A stretch of 64,000 bases of DNA from Pseudoxanthomonas suwonensis J47 (GCF_000513955.1 NZ_KI911328.1:104431-168430), one strand, 5' to 3'. Shown: positions 33,691 to 41,898, counted from the first letter of the stretch. Notes: generated from the letters alone by a model not told the origin. Translations and numbers: made by a program.

Positions 33691-33719
33691 AACTTACCCC
33701 TCGTTCAGGGGAAATGCAA
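33691..33719 (-). promoter_or_regulatory. Possible csp promoter with a palindromic spacer
   Basis: On the minus strand, TTGCAT (33714-33719) and TAAGTT (33691-33696) are exactly 17 bases apart. The spacer holds the palindrome CCCCT-GAACG-AGGGG, a possible operator. Initiation near 33685 would give an mRNA leader of about 160 bases before csp. Prediction only. Confidence 0.4.
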
Positions 33720-33778
33720 TCATGCCCCGGGACCCGGCCCGGGGAGGCCGGGCCGGCCGGAATCGAGACCCCTCTCCC

Positions 33779-34264
33779 ATGGATCCCACCGTCTTCTGGT
33801 ACGTCATCGCCGCGATCCTCGTCCTGGTCGGGCTGGCCGGCGTCGTACTCCCCGCCCTGCCCGGCCTGCCGCTGGTCTTCCTCGGCATGCTGCTGGCGGC
33901 CTGGGCCGGGGATTTCGAGCGGATCGGGCCGCTGGCCCTGGTCCTGCTCGGCCTGCTGACCGTGCTGTCGATCGTGGCCGACTTCCTCGCCACCGCCGCC
34001 GGTGCAAAGCGCGTCGGGGCCGGGCCGATGGCGGTCTGGGGCGCGGCGCTGGGCACCCTGGCCGGCCTGTTCTTCGGCCCGCTCGGCCTGATCGCCGGCC
34101 CGTTCATCGGCGCCCTGCTCGGCGAGCTGTGGCATACCCGGGCCCTGCGCCGCGCCACCCGCGTCGGCCTGGCCACCTGGGTCGGCCTGCTGCTGGGCAC
34201 GGTGCTCAAGCTGGCGCTGGCCTTCGCCATGCTCGGCCTGTTTGTGCTGGCCTGGTTTCTCTGA
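33779..34264 (+). CDS. DUF456 family membrane protein
   Basis: The 161-residue protein is almost wholly hydrophobic, with five or so membrane segments and many small residues (LAGVVLPALPGLPLVFLGMLLAAWAG; LGTLAGLFFGPLGLIAGPFIGALLGE). GLPGxPLVFxG near the start and GLIAGPFxGAxxGE in the middle are the DUF456 signatures. Its function is not known to me. The ATG at 33779 begins MDPTVFWYVIAA. pldA starts 30 bp downstream and may be co-transcribed. Confidence 0.82.
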   Translation: MDPTVFWYVIAAILVLVGLAGVVLPALPGLPLVFLGMLLAAWAGDFERIGPLALVLLGLLTVLSIVADFLATAAGAKRVGAGPMAVWGAALGTLAGLFFGPLGLIAGPFIGALLGELWHTRALRRATRVGLATWVGLLLGTVLKLALAFAMLGLFVLAWFL

Positions 34265-34294
34265 TTCCCCTATTCATCTGTACAGGAGATGCTT

Positions 34295-35464
34295 TTGAAA
34301 CGGATATCGCCCCTCGCCCCGCTGGCCTGTGTCCTGGCCGGCGGTGTGGCAACGGCCGCCACGGCGCAGGAAATCACCGCCCGCCCGGCCACGGCCGAAG
34401 CCTGCCTGGCCATCGCCTCCGGCGCCCAGCGCCTGGCCTGCTACGACGCCGCCCTGGGCTACCAGTCGCCCGGCCCGGCCGAAGCCGACCGCGCCGCGGA
34501 GGACGCGGCGGCCAGCATCCAGCGCGCGCAGGAGCAGGCCGAGGCCGCGGCGGAAGCCGCGGGGATCAGGCGGCGTCCGCTGGAGCTGTTCCGCAACGAG
34601 GACCTCGAAGGCGATCCGGCCAATGTCCGCGCCGTGGCCAACGCCGGCCGCGGCTCGCTGCTGGACAGCCGCTGGGAGCTGGCCAAGGACTCCAAGCTCG
34701 GCATCTTCCAGCTGCGCGCCTACAAGCCGGTGTACGCGCTGCCGGCGTTCTGGACCAGCAAGCCGAACACGCTGCCGCACTCGCCCAACCCGAACAACAC
34801 CGCCACCACGCCGGAAGCGCTGGATGCCGTGGAGGCCAAGTTCCAGATCAGCTTCAAGACCAAGCTGGCCGAGGACGTGTTCGGCGACAACGGCGACGTC
34901 TGGGCCGGTTACACCCAGAGCTCGCGCTGGCAGGCCTACAACTCCGGGATCTCGCGTCCGTTCCGCGAGACCAACTACGAACCGGAAGTGATGCTGGTGT
35001 TCCGCAACAACTACAGCCTGTTCGGCTGGAAGGGGCGGATGATGGGCGTCGGCATCAACCACCAGTCCAACGGCCGCAGCGACCCGCTGTCGCGCAGCTG
35101 GAACCGTGTCATCTTCACCGCCGGACTGGACCGCGAGAACTGGGCCTTCGTGGTCCGCCCCTGGTACCGGATCAGCGAGGGCGCGCGCGAGGACAACAAC
35201 CCGGACATCGAGGACTACATCGGCCGCGGCGACGCGATGCTGGTGTACAACCGCAACGGCCACGAGCTGAGCCTGACCGGCCGCCATTCGCTGCGCGGCG
35301 GCGACCGTTCGAACGGCTCGCTGCAGCTGGACTGGGGTTTCCCGATCACCAACCTGCTGCGCGGCCACGTCCAGGTGTTCGACGGCTATGGCGAGAGCCT
35401 GATCGACTACAACCACCGCGCCACGTACATTGGCGTCGGTTTCGCACTGCTGGAGTGGTTCTGA
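34295..35464 (+). CDS. pldA: Outer-membrane phospholipase A1 (PldA)
   Basis: PldA is an outer-membrane beta-barrel that hydrolyses phospholipids that reach the outer leaflet. The protein has a signal peptide ending near ATAATA-Q, a 100-residue periplasmic extension rich in Ala/Glu, then the barrel. The catalytic motif GINHQSNGRSDPLSRSWNR supplies His (about residue 256), Ser and Asn as in OMPLA, and YEPE precedes it. The C-terminus ends in Phe (LLEWF), the usual barrel signal. AGGAG at 34284-34288 abuts the ATG at 34289, so I prefer the TTG at 34295, six bases downstream. The protein is 389 residues (391 from the ATG). Confidence 0.93.
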   Translation: MKRISPLAPLACVLAGGVATAATAQEITARPATAEACLAIASGAQRLACYDAALGYQSPGPAEADRAAEDAAASIQRAQEQAEAAAEAAGIRRRPLELFRNEDLEGDPANVRAVANAGRGSLLDSRWELAKDSKLGIFQLRAYKPVYALPAFWTSKPNTLPHSPNPNNTATTPEALDAVEAKFQISFKTKLAEDVFGDNGDVWAGYTQSSRWQAYNSGISRPFRETNYEPEVMLVFRNNYSLFGWKGRMMGVGINHQSNGRSDPLSRSWNRVIFTAGLDRENWAFVVRPWYRISEGAREDNNPDIEDYIGRGDAMLVYNRNGHELSLTGRHSLRGGDRSNGSLQLDWGFPITNLLRGHVQVFDGYGESLIDYNHRATYIGVGFALLEWF

Positions 35465-35466
35465 GG

Positions 35467-35826
35467 ATGGGCGGCAACAAGGACACGGTGACGATCTGGC
35501 ACAACCCGCGCTGCGGCAATTCGCGCGGCGCGCTGCAGCTGCTGCGCGAACGCGGCATCGAGCCGGTGGTCGTCGACTACCTGGCCAACCCGCCGGACCG
35601 CGCGACCTTGCTGGAGGTCGCCACCGACAGCAGCGTCGGCCTGCGCGGCCTGGTCCGCGAGAAGGAAGCGGTGTTCGCCGGGCTGGGACTGGCCGATGCC
35701 GACGACGACACCCTGCTGGACGCCATGCTCGCCCACCCGATCCTGATCAACCGGCCGGTGGTCATCACCGCCCGCGGCACCCGCCTGTGCCGGCCGCCGG
35801 AGAAGGTGCTGGAACTGCTGGACTGA
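35467..35826 (+). CDS. arsC: ArsC-family arsenate reductase (glutaredoxin type)
   Basis: The 119-residue protein has the thioredoxin-like ArsC layout: HNPRCGNSRGALQLLRERG with the catalytic cysteine at about residue 16, HPILINRPVVITARGTRLCRPPE near the end. Glutaredoxin-linked ArsC enzymes reduce arsenate to arsenite. It starts two bases after pldA, so both are on one mRNA. No arsR or arsenite pump is near, so a role in arsenic resistance is not supported by context; a YffB/Spx-like reductase is the alternative. Confidence 0.8.
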   Translation: MGGNKDTVTIWHNPRCGNSRGALQLLRERGIEPVVVDYLANPPDRATLLEVATDSSVGLRGLVREKEAVFAGLGLADADDDTLLDAMLAHPILINRPVVITARGTRLCRPPEKVLELLD

Positions 35827-35849
35827 CGGCGCGGCAGCGCCTTCGGGAC

Positions 35850-35871
35850 GCGGCGTCCACCTGGACGCCGC
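35850..35871 (+). terminator. Hairpin after arsC, possible terminator
   Basis: A perfect 9-bp stem, GCGGCGTCC (35850-35858) with GGACGCCGC (35863-35871), closes an ACCT loop 23 bases after the arsC stop. There is no U-run, so termination would be weak or Rho-assisted. Confidence 0.4.
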
Positions 35872-35945
35872 AGCCGGGGCGATTCCTTCGGAGCGTGCCG
35901 GTCCCGCTATGATCGTGGCGCCACCGGCCCCTGGGGAGCGCCGCC

Positions 35946-37055
35946 ATGCAAGCGCATCGCCATCCTCCGTTCGCCGCCGGCGCGTCGGCCCTGCTCGGCG
36001 TGCTGAGCCTGCTGGCGGTGCTGTGCTTCCACTTCCCCGAGCTGCTGACCAGCCGCGAGTTCCGCGCGGCCTACAGCGAGCAGTTCGCGCGCCAGCTGCT
36101 GCTGGTCGGCCTGGTCGCCGCCTTCGTGCTCGGCACCGTGTCGGTGCTGCGCGGCCGTGGCCGCCGCATCGCGCTGATCGGCGTGGGCAGCGCCACCCTG
36201 GCCGTGCTGCTGGGCGGGACCAACGTGCAGTTCGACGCGATCGGGCAGACGCCGTACTCGCTGGGCATGGACTGGTTCGTGCTGTCGCTGTTCTTCTCGG
36301 CGCTGGTGTTCGTGCCGCTGGAGCGCTACCTCGGCCAGCGCCGGCTGTCGCCGCTGCGCAACGGCTGGCGTACCGACCTGGCGTATTTCTTCATGGGCCA
36401 CGTGCTGGTCCAGTTCGTGCTGATCCTGGTCACCGCCTCGACCTCGACGGTGGCCGCGCTGGCCGCGTTCCCGGCACTGAAGGCGGCGATCCAGTCGCTG
36501 CCGGGCTGGCTGCAGTTCCTGGTCGCGGTGTTCGTCGCCGACCTCAGCCAGGCGCTGCTGCACCGCGCCTACCACAACGTCCCCTGGCTGTGGCGCTTCC
36601 ATGCCGTGCACCACTCCTGCCGCGAGCTGGACTGGCTGGCCGGCTCGCGCATGCACCTGGTCGAGATCGTCCTGACCCGCAGCCTGGTCCTGCTGCCGCT
36701 CCTGATGCTCGGCTTCGCGCAGCCGGTGGTGAACGCCTACGTGATCCTGGTCGGACTGCAGGCGGTGCTGGCCCACGCCAACCTCGGCATCCGCTTCGGC
36801 TGGCTGGAATACGTGCTGGTGCTGCCGCGCTACCACCACTGGCACCACGCCCGCCACGGCGAATGGGTGGACGCCAACTACGCCATCCACCTGCCGCTGG
36901 TGGACATGCTGATGGGCACCTTCCGCCTGCCGCGCGACGGCAGCTGGCCGCCGGAGTACGGGGTCATGGAACTGGAGAGCGTGCCACGCGGGATCCTGCG
37001 CCAGCACCTGATGCCGTTCCAGCGCCGGCGCCGCTACGAGGACCACGTGCGCTGA
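35946..37055 (+). CDS. Sterol desaturase/fatty acid hydroxylase family membrane protein
   Basis: The 369-residue protein has about eight hydrophobic segments. From residue 195 on it has the di-iron histidine boxes of the FA_hydroxylase superfamily: LLHRAYH (box HxxxH), FHAVHHS (HxxHH) and YHHWHHARH (HxxHH). Members hydroxylate or desaturate lipids with O2; the lipid substrate is unknown. The N-terminal 110 residues add extra membrane segments not present in the short members. GGGGAG lies seven bases before the ATG. The gene ends 12 bp from the convergent GST. Confidence 0.85.
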   Translation: MQAHRHPPFAAGASALLGVLSLLAVLCFHFPELLTSREFRAAYSEQFARQLLLVGLVAAFVLGTVSVLRGRGRRIALIGVGSATLAVLLGGTNVQFDAIGQTPYSLGMDWFVLSLFFSALVFVPLERYLGQRRLSPLRNGWRTDLAYFFMGHVLVQFVLILVTASTSTVAALAAFPALKAAIQSLPGWLQFLVAVFVADLSQALLHRAYHNVPWLWRFHAVHHSCRELDWLAGSRMHLVEIVLTRSLVLLPLLMLGFAQPVVNAYVILVGLQAVLAHANLGIRFGWLEYVLVLPRYHHWHHARHGEWVDANYAIHLPLVDMLMGTFRLPRDGSWPPEYGVMELESVPRGILRQHLMPFQRRRRYEDHVR

Positions 37056-37067
37056 CGCAGCGCCGGC

Positions 37068-37706
37068 TCAGGTCCAGTCGCTGAGGCCCTCGCGGCGGTA
37101 GACCTCGGCGAAGCTGGGCAGCGACTTCATCCGCCTCGCGTAGTCGCGCAGCACCGGCCAAGTGTCGGTCGGCTTCGGCATGTTGCGCGACCAGCGCATC
37201 AGCATGGTCAGGACGAAGTCCACCGCCGTGCGCTGCCCGCCGAGCATGTACGGGCCGCCCTCGCGTTCGAGGTGGTCGGCCACCTGCTGCCACGCCGCCT
37301 CCAGCGCCGCGCGCGCCTGCGCCTTCGCCGCCTCCTGGTGCGCCGCGCCGGCCGGCTCGGTGGGATAGAACCAGGCGCGGTAATGCGGCATCAGCGTGTA
37401 CACGCAGAAGCACATCCAGCGGTAGTAGTCGCCGCGCGCCGGCGTGCCCGGCGCCGGCGCCAGCCCGGCCTGCGGATACAGGTCGGCCAGGTGCATGGCG
37501 ATGGCCGCCGACTCGGTGAGCACCTGGCCGTCGATCACCAGGGTGGGTACGCGGCCGGCGGGATTGAGCGCCAGGTATTCCGGCGACTTCTGCTCGCGCC
37601 TGTCGAAGTCCAGCTGGCGCAGCTCGTGTCCGATGCCCAGTTCGACCAGCAGCCAGTGCACCACCAGCGAGGCGGTGCTTTGGGAACCGTAGAGGACGAC
37701 GGACAT
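37068..37706 (-). CDS. Glutathione S-transferase family protein
   Basis: The 212-residue protein has the thioredoxin-like N-terminal domain (STASLVVHWLLVELGIGHELRQLDFD, LNPAGRVPTLVIDGQVLTESAAIAMHLAD) with the cis-Pro and ESAAI glutathione site, and a helical C-terminal domain (RTAVDFVLTMLMRW). The catalytic residue is probably Ser at about position 10. AGGAG lies seven bases before the ATG. It is only distantly like the other GST at 24077-24736. No operon partner is seen. Confidence 0.88.
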   Translation of the reverse strand: MSVVLYGSQSTASLVVHWLLVELGIGHELRQLDFDRREQKSPEYLALNPAGRVPTLVIDGQVLTESAAIAMHLADLYPQAGLAPAPGTPARGDYYRWMCFCVYTLMPHYRAWFYPTEPAGAAHQEAAKAQARAALEAAWQQVADHLEREGGPYMLGGQRTAVDFVLTMLMRWSRNMPKPTDTWPVLRDYARRMKSLPSFAEVYRREGLSDWT

Positions 37707-37760
37707 CGCGCAGCTCCTGGCAGGGACCGGCCGATTATCACCTGCCACGCCCCAACGAGA

Positions 37761-37786
37761 ACGGGCCGGCATTGCTGCCGGCCCGT
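37761..37786 (-). terminator. Hairpin terminator after class I fumarase
   Basis: A perfect 11-bp stem (37761-37771 with 37776-37786) with a TTGC loop lies 24 bases after the fumarase stop on the minus strand. The tail TCTCGTTGG has few U residues, so strength is uncertain. Confidence 0.6.
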
Positions 37787-37810
37787 CCGTGCGAAGCGAT
37801 GGAGCCTGGC

Positions 37811-39361
37811 TCAGGCCACGACCACCGGGATCTTGCCGATCCGGGCCTGCCACTGCTTCGGGCCGGTCCTGTGGACCGATTCGCCGGTCGAATCCACGGC
37901 GACGGTCACCGGCATGTCCTTGACCTCGAACTCGTAGATCGCCTCCATGCCCAGGTCCTCGAACGCGACCACGCGGCTGGCCTTGATCGCCTTGGACACC
38001 AGGTAGGCCGAGCCGCCGACCGCCATCAGGTACACGGCCTTGTTGTCGCGGATGGCGTCGATCGCCGCCTCGCCACGCTCGGCCTTGCCGACCATGCCCA
38101 GCAGGCCGGTCTGCTCCAGCATCTGCCGGGTGAACTTGTCCATGCGGGTGGCGGTGGTCGGGCCGGCCGGGCCGACGACCTCGTCGCGCACCGGATCGAC
38201 CGGGCCGACGTAGTAGATGAAGCGGTTGGTGAAGTCCACCGGCAGCTTCTCGCCCCGGTTGAGCATGTCGACCATGCGCTTGTGCGCGGCGTCGCGGCCG
38301 GTCAGCAGCTTGCCGTTGAGCAGCAGGACCTCGCCCGGCTTGAAGCTGGCCACTTCCTCGCGGGTGATGCTGTCCAGGTCCACGCGGCGGGCGTTGGTCG
38401 GGTTGTAGGTCAGCTTCGGCCAGTCCTCCAGCGACGGCGGATCCAGCGCGACCGGGCCGCTGCCGTCGAGGGTGAAGTGGGCGTGGCGGGTGGCCGCGCA
38501 GTTCGGGATCATCGCCACCGGCAGGTTGGCCGCGTGGGTCGGGTAATCCTTGATCTTGATGTCCAGCACCGTGGTCAGGCCGCCCAGGCCCTGGGCGCCG
38601 ATGCCCAGCGCGTTGACCTTCTCGTACAGCTCCAGGCGCAGCTCCTCGACCCGGTTGGACGGACCGCGGGCGATGAGGTCCTGGATGTCGATCGGCTCCA
38701 TCAGCGCTTCCTTGGCCAGCAGCATCGCCTTCTCGGCGGTGCCGCCGATGCCGATGCCGAGCATGCCCGGCGGGCACCAGCCGGCGCCCATGGTCGGCAC
38801 GGTCTTCATCACCCAGTCGACGATCGAGTCGGACGGGTTGAGCATGGCGAACTTGCTCTTGGCCTCCGAGCCGCCGCCCTTGGCCGCGACGATCACGTCG
38901 ACCCTGTTGCCGGGGACGACCTTCACGTTGACCACGGCCGGGGTGTTGTCGCGGGTGTTCTGGCGCTTGCCGGCCGGATCGGCCAGCACCGAGGCGCGCA
39001 GCTTGTTGTCCGGGTGGTTGTAGGCGCGGCGCACGCCCTCGTTGACCATGTCCTCCACGCCCATGGTCGCGTCATCCCAGCGCACGTTCATGCCGATCTC
39101 GAGGAACACGGTGACGATGCCGGTGTCCTGGCAGATCGGGCGGTGGCCCTCGGCGCACATGCGCGAGTTGATCAGGATCTGCGCCATCGCGTCCTTGGCC
39201 GCCGGCGATTCCTCGCGCTCGTACGCGGCAGCGAGGTTCCGGATGTAGTCGACCGGGTGGTAGTAGCTGATGTACTGCAGCGCGTCGGCGACGGACTGGA
39301 TCAGGTCTTCCTGCCTGATCGAAACCGGGGTGGAGGACACGGAAACGGGGGAAGCGGTCAC
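37811..39361 (-). CDS. Class I fumarate hydratase (iron-sulfur)
   Basis: Class I fumarase interconverts fumarate and malate with an oxygen-labile [4Fe-4S] cluster. The cluster cysteines are in RPICQDTG, GAGWCPPG and IPNCAATRH, and the C-terminal domain has YYVGPVDPVRDEVVGPAGPTTATRMDKF. The GTG at 39361 begins VTASPVSVSSTPVSIRQEDLI and has an AAGAG seven bases upstream (516 residues). An ATG 11 codons upstream (39394) is possible but has no ribosome site and lies in a GGCGGG/CCCGCC hairpin. A class II enzyme is encoded at 62412-63893. The gene is transcribed alone and ends at a hairpin. Confidence 0.93.
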   Translation of the reverse strand: MTASPVSVSSTPVSIRQEDLIQSVADALQYISYYHPVDYIRNLAAAYEREESPAAKDAMAQILINSRMCAEGHRPICQDTGIVTVFLEIGMNVRWDDATMGVEDMVNEGVRRAYNHPDNKLRASVLADPAGKRQNTRDNTPAVVNVKVVPGNRVDVIVAAKGGGSEAKSKFAMLNPSDSIVDWVMKTVPTMGAGWCPPGMLGIGIGGTAEKAMLLAKEALMEPIDIQDLIARGPSNRVEELRLELYEKVNALGIGAQGLGGLTTVLDIKIKDYPTHAANLPVAMIPNCAATRHAHFTLDGSGPVALDPPSLEDWPKLTYNPTNARRVDLDSITREEVASFKPGEVLLLNGKLLTGRDAAHKRMVDMLNRGEKLPVDFTNRFIYYVGPVDPVRDEVVGPAGPTTATRMDKFTRQMLEQTGLLGMVGKAERGEAAIDAIRDNKAVYLMAVGGSAYLVSKAIKASRVVAFEDLGMEAIYEFEVKDMPVTVAVDSTGESVHRTGPKQWQARIGKIPVVVA

Positions 39362-39425
39362 GGCTGGCTCTTGGCGGGCGGAAAACCCGCCCATTTTAGG
39401 CCAAAGTGGGTCCCCGGCCGGGGCC

Positions 39426-39452
39426 TGTCACACCGGCACACGCTGTTCCGTC
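39426..39452 (+). promoter_or_regulatory. ECF41-type promoter of the sigma gene
   Basis: TGTCACA (39426-39432), 16 bases, then CGTC (39449-39452) exactly match the TGTCACA-N16-CGTC consensus I know for ECF41 sigma factors. The ATG of the sigma gene begins nine bases after the -10 element, so the transcript would start almost at the start codon. This implies autoregulation. Confidence 0.75.
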
Positions 39453-39461
39453 CTGGTATCC

Positions 39462-40379
39462 ATGGAACCTGTTGATCCTTTCCATCGACATCAGCCACGC
39501 CTGCTGGCGCTGGCCTACCGCCTGCTCGGGACCCGGGCCGACGCCGAGGACGTGGTGCAGGACGTGTGGCTGCGCTGGCACCAGGCCGACCGCGCCGCGA
39601 TCGCCGACCCGGAAGCCTGGCTGGTGACCACCGCCACCCGGCTGGGGATCGACCGCCTGCGCGCCGCCCGCCGCCGGCGCGAGGCCTATCCGGGCCCCTG
39701 GCTGCCGGAACCGGCCTCGATCGCCGCCGAGGCCCCGGCCGCGAACGAGGCCGCCGACGAGGCGCCTGGCCCGGCGCGGGCGCTGGAACGGGCCGAGGAG
39801 GTCTCGCTCGCCTTCCTGGCCGTGCTGGAACGGCTGGGCCCGGAGGAGCGCGCGGCGTTCCTGCTGCGCGAGGTGTTCGAGCACGACTACGCCGCGATCG
39901 CCGCCCTGCTCGAACGCAGCGAGGCCGCGTGCCGGCAGATGGTGCACCGGGCCCGCGCACGGGTGGCGGAGGCGCGACCGCGCTTCGGCGTCGATCCGCG
40001 CCACCATCGCGTCCTGCTCGAGAAGTTCATGCACGCCGCGCGCGATGGCGACCGCGAGGCGGTGCAGGCCCTGCTCCACGCCGACGCGCAGCTGCTCTCC
40101 GACGGCGGCGGCAAGGTACTGGCGGCGATCCGGCCGCTGCACGGCGCCGAGCGCATCGCCCGGCTGTTCTGGGCGGTGGCACGCCGGCGCGACCCGGCGG
40201 TGCGCTGGCAGCTCGGCCTCGCCAATGGCGAACCGGCGATCCTGCGCTACCGCGAAGGCAGGCTGGTCGGCCTCACCGTGGCCGCCAGCGAAGGCGGCCG
40301 CATCACCGCCCTCTACACCGTCGCCAACCCGGACAAGCTCGCTGTCACAAACGCATCGGCCGGCGCGTCCTGGTGGTGA
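39462..40379 (+). CDS. ECF41-group RNA polymerase sigma factor with SnoaL-like C-terminal domain
   Basis: The 305-residue protein has sigma region 2 (about 8-72; LLALAYRLLGTRADAEDVVQDVWLRW), region 4 (about 112-172; LERLGPEERAAFLLREVF and DYAAIAALLERSEAACRQMVHRAR) and a SnoaL_2/NTF2-like tail. The features of group ECF41 are all present: WLPEP at 80-84 in the linker, DGGGK at 214-218 and NPDKL at 289-293. In that group the fused tail replaces a separate anti-sigma factor. The start at 39462 has no ribosome site, consistent with a leaderless mRNA. The carboxymuconolactone decarboxylase-like gene next to it is the classic partner of these sigma factors. Confidence 0.9.
   Translation: MEPVDPFHRHQPRLLALAYRLLGTRADAEDVVQDVWLRWHQADRAAIADPEAWLVTTATRLGIDRLRAARRRREAYPGPWLPEPASIAAEAPAANEAADEAPGPARALERAEEVSLAFLAVLERLGPEERAAFLLREVFEHDYAAIAALLERSEAACRQMVHRARARVAEARPRFGVDPRHHRVLLEKFMHAARDGDREAVQALLHADAQLLSDGGGKVLAAIRPLHGAERIARLFWAVARRRDPAVRWQLGLANGEPAILRYREGRLVGLTVAASEGGRITALYTVANPDKLAVTNASAGASWW
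40343..40369 (+). promoter_or_regulatory. ECF41-type promoter inside the sigma gene, for the partner gene
   Basis: TGTCACA (40343-40349), 16 bases, then CGTC (40366-40369) again match the ECF41 consensus exactly. The site lies in the last codons of the sigma gene and 44 bases before the ATG of the carboxymuconolactone decarboxylase gene. Confidence 0.8.
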
Positions 40380-40412
40380 AGGTGGCCATGGTGGCCACCG
40401 GAGCCCACCTGC

Positions 40413-40853
40413 ATGAACTTCCACCGCGTCGAATACCCCAGGCACGTCCCCGCCGCCTTCAAGGCGCTGTATGCCGCCAGCACTGCCGTCCACGAGGGCG
40501 TCCTCGAACCCGCCCTGGTCGAGCTGGTGTTCCTGCGCGTATCGCAGCTCAACGGCTGCGCCTACTGCCTGGACATGCACGCGACCGCGCTGCGCAAGGC
40601 CGGCGTCGATCCGCGCAAGCTCGACACCCTGGCCGGCTGGCGCGACAGCCGCTTCTTCGATCCGCGCGAGCGCGCCGCCCTGGCCTGGGCCGAGGCGCTC
40701 GCCACCCTGCCCTCGGGCGCGCCGGCCGACGCCACCTACGAGGCGCTGGAGGCGCACTTCGACGAGGCCGGCATCGCCACGCTGACCATGGCCGTGGCGC
40801 TGATCAATGCCTGGAACCGGCTCGGCGTGGGCCTGCAGCCCGAGCTGCCGTAA
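40413..40853 (+). CDS. Carboxymuconolactone decarboxylase (AhpD-like) family protein
   Basis: The 146-residue all-helical protein has the AhpD-type active site NGCAYCLDMH (Cys49, Cys52, His56), as in alkylhydroperoxidase-like members, and not the decarboxylase catalytic set. It probably works as a thiol peroxidase or disulfide reductase in redox defence. GGAG lies 9-10 bases before the ATG. Its own ECF41 promoter lies in the end of the sigma gene, so it should be the direct target of that sigma factor. In this family of loci the partner is called COE; its substrate and signal are unknown. Confidence 0.9.
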   Translation: MNFHRVEYPRHVPAAFKALYAASTAVHEGVLEPALVELVFLRVSQLNGCAYCLDMHATALRKAGVDPRKLDTLAGWRDSRFFDPRERAALAWAEALATLPSGAPADATYEALEAHFDEAGIATLTMAVALINAWNRLGVGLQPELP

Positions 40854-40863
40854 GCGGCGCCGC

Positions 40864-41748
40864 TCAGCCCTGCGCGTCGAAGCGTTCGCGCAGGGCCTGG
40901 CGGTAGCGCCGGCTGCACGGCAGCACGCTGCCGTCCTTCAGGTGCACGCGGGCGTCGCCGCTGTCCAGCGGCTCGATCGAAACGACCTGGGCCAGGGCGA
41001 CCACGTGGCTGCGGTGGATCCGCGCGAACCGGCGCGGGTCCAGCTGCTCCTCGACCCGCGCCAGGGTGCTGCGCAGCGGGTAGTCGCGGCCGCGCACGTG
41101 CAGGTTCACGTAGTTGCCCGAGGCCTGCAGCCATTCGACCTCGTCGATCGCCACCAGGAACTCGCGGCCCAGCTTGCGCACCAGGAAGCGCTCCGGCCGC
41201 GGTGCCGGTCCGGCCGCCGGGCCGTCCTCCTCCACGCCGCTCCCCGGCAGGCTGGCCTCGCCCTGCCAGCGCCGCATCAGGAAGCGGTAGCCCTCCATCA
41301 GCACCACGGCCCCGGCGAAGTCGCGCGCGTCCTTCAGGTACTCGTAGCCCAGCCCGCGCGGCCACGAGCCGAAGTCGTAGTTGCCGCCCATGGCCCGGTA
41401 GGCCAGCTCGCGCAGGCCGACCATGGCCAGCACGTGGACCAGGCACATGACCATGCTGGCCGCCAGGTACAGCGCCAGCCGCTGCCGCCACAGGTGCCAG
41501 TACAGCGGGAAGCGGCCGGTGAACCAGGCCAGCCCCGGGATCAGCACGAGCAGCCAGACCAGGGCGCTGGTGCCCTCCCATACCACCGGCTCCCATGCCG
41601 CCGACCCGGCGCCGAAGCGGCGCAGGTCGATCAGGGTGGTCAGGCTGTTGCCGAGGAAGTTGGCCAGGATCAGCGCGGTCCACAGCCCTGCTTCGACCCA
41701 GGGTTTCCACGGGAGGTAACGCTGGTAGGACAGGGGCTCGGTCGGCAT
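40864..41748 (-). CDS. Membrane-bound LytTR-family DNA-binding regulator
   Basis: The 294-residue protein has an N-terminal membrane part with about four segments (up to about residue 150), then a C-terminal LytTR domain (about 190-290; FLVRKLGREFLVAIDEVEWLQASGNYVNLHV, RFARIHRSHVVALAQV). LytTR domains bind direct repeats with a beta-sheet fold. There is no receiver domain, so the signal is sensed at the membrane. The gene is divergent from an acyltransferase (150 bp between starts), which is its most likely target. It is convergent with the decarboxylase-like gene. Confidence 0.85.
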   Translation of the reverse strand: MPTEPLSYQRYLPWKPWVEAGLWTALILANFLGNSLTTLIDLRRFGAGSAAWEPVVWEGTSALVWLLVLIPGLAWFTGRFPLYWHLWRQRLALYLAASMVMCLVHVLAMVGLRELAYRAMGGNYDFGSWPRGLGYEYLKDARDFAGAVVLMEGYRFLMRRWQGEASLPGSGVEEDGPAAGPAPRPERFLVRKLGREFLVAIDEVEWLQASGNYVNLHVRGRDYPLRSTLARVEEQLDPRRFARIHRSHVVALAQVVSIEPLDSGDARVHLKDGSVLPCSRRYRQALRERFDAQG

Positions 41749-41898
41749 CGGCGCATTCTAGCCAGCCGGCCCTGCGACCAGCCCCGTTTCGTCCCTGCGG
41801 GCCCGCGATCCGTCCCTGCGCCGGTTCCACTCGTCACCACGCCGCCCCGCGCGGGCCGCGGCGGTGCGAGATTCCGCGGCCTCGACACGGGAACCGCC

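Noticed and set aside
35467..35826. An arsenic resistance operon.
   Set aside because: Only the ArsC-like gene is present. No regulator or arsenite pump accompanies it, and its partner in the mRNA is pldA.
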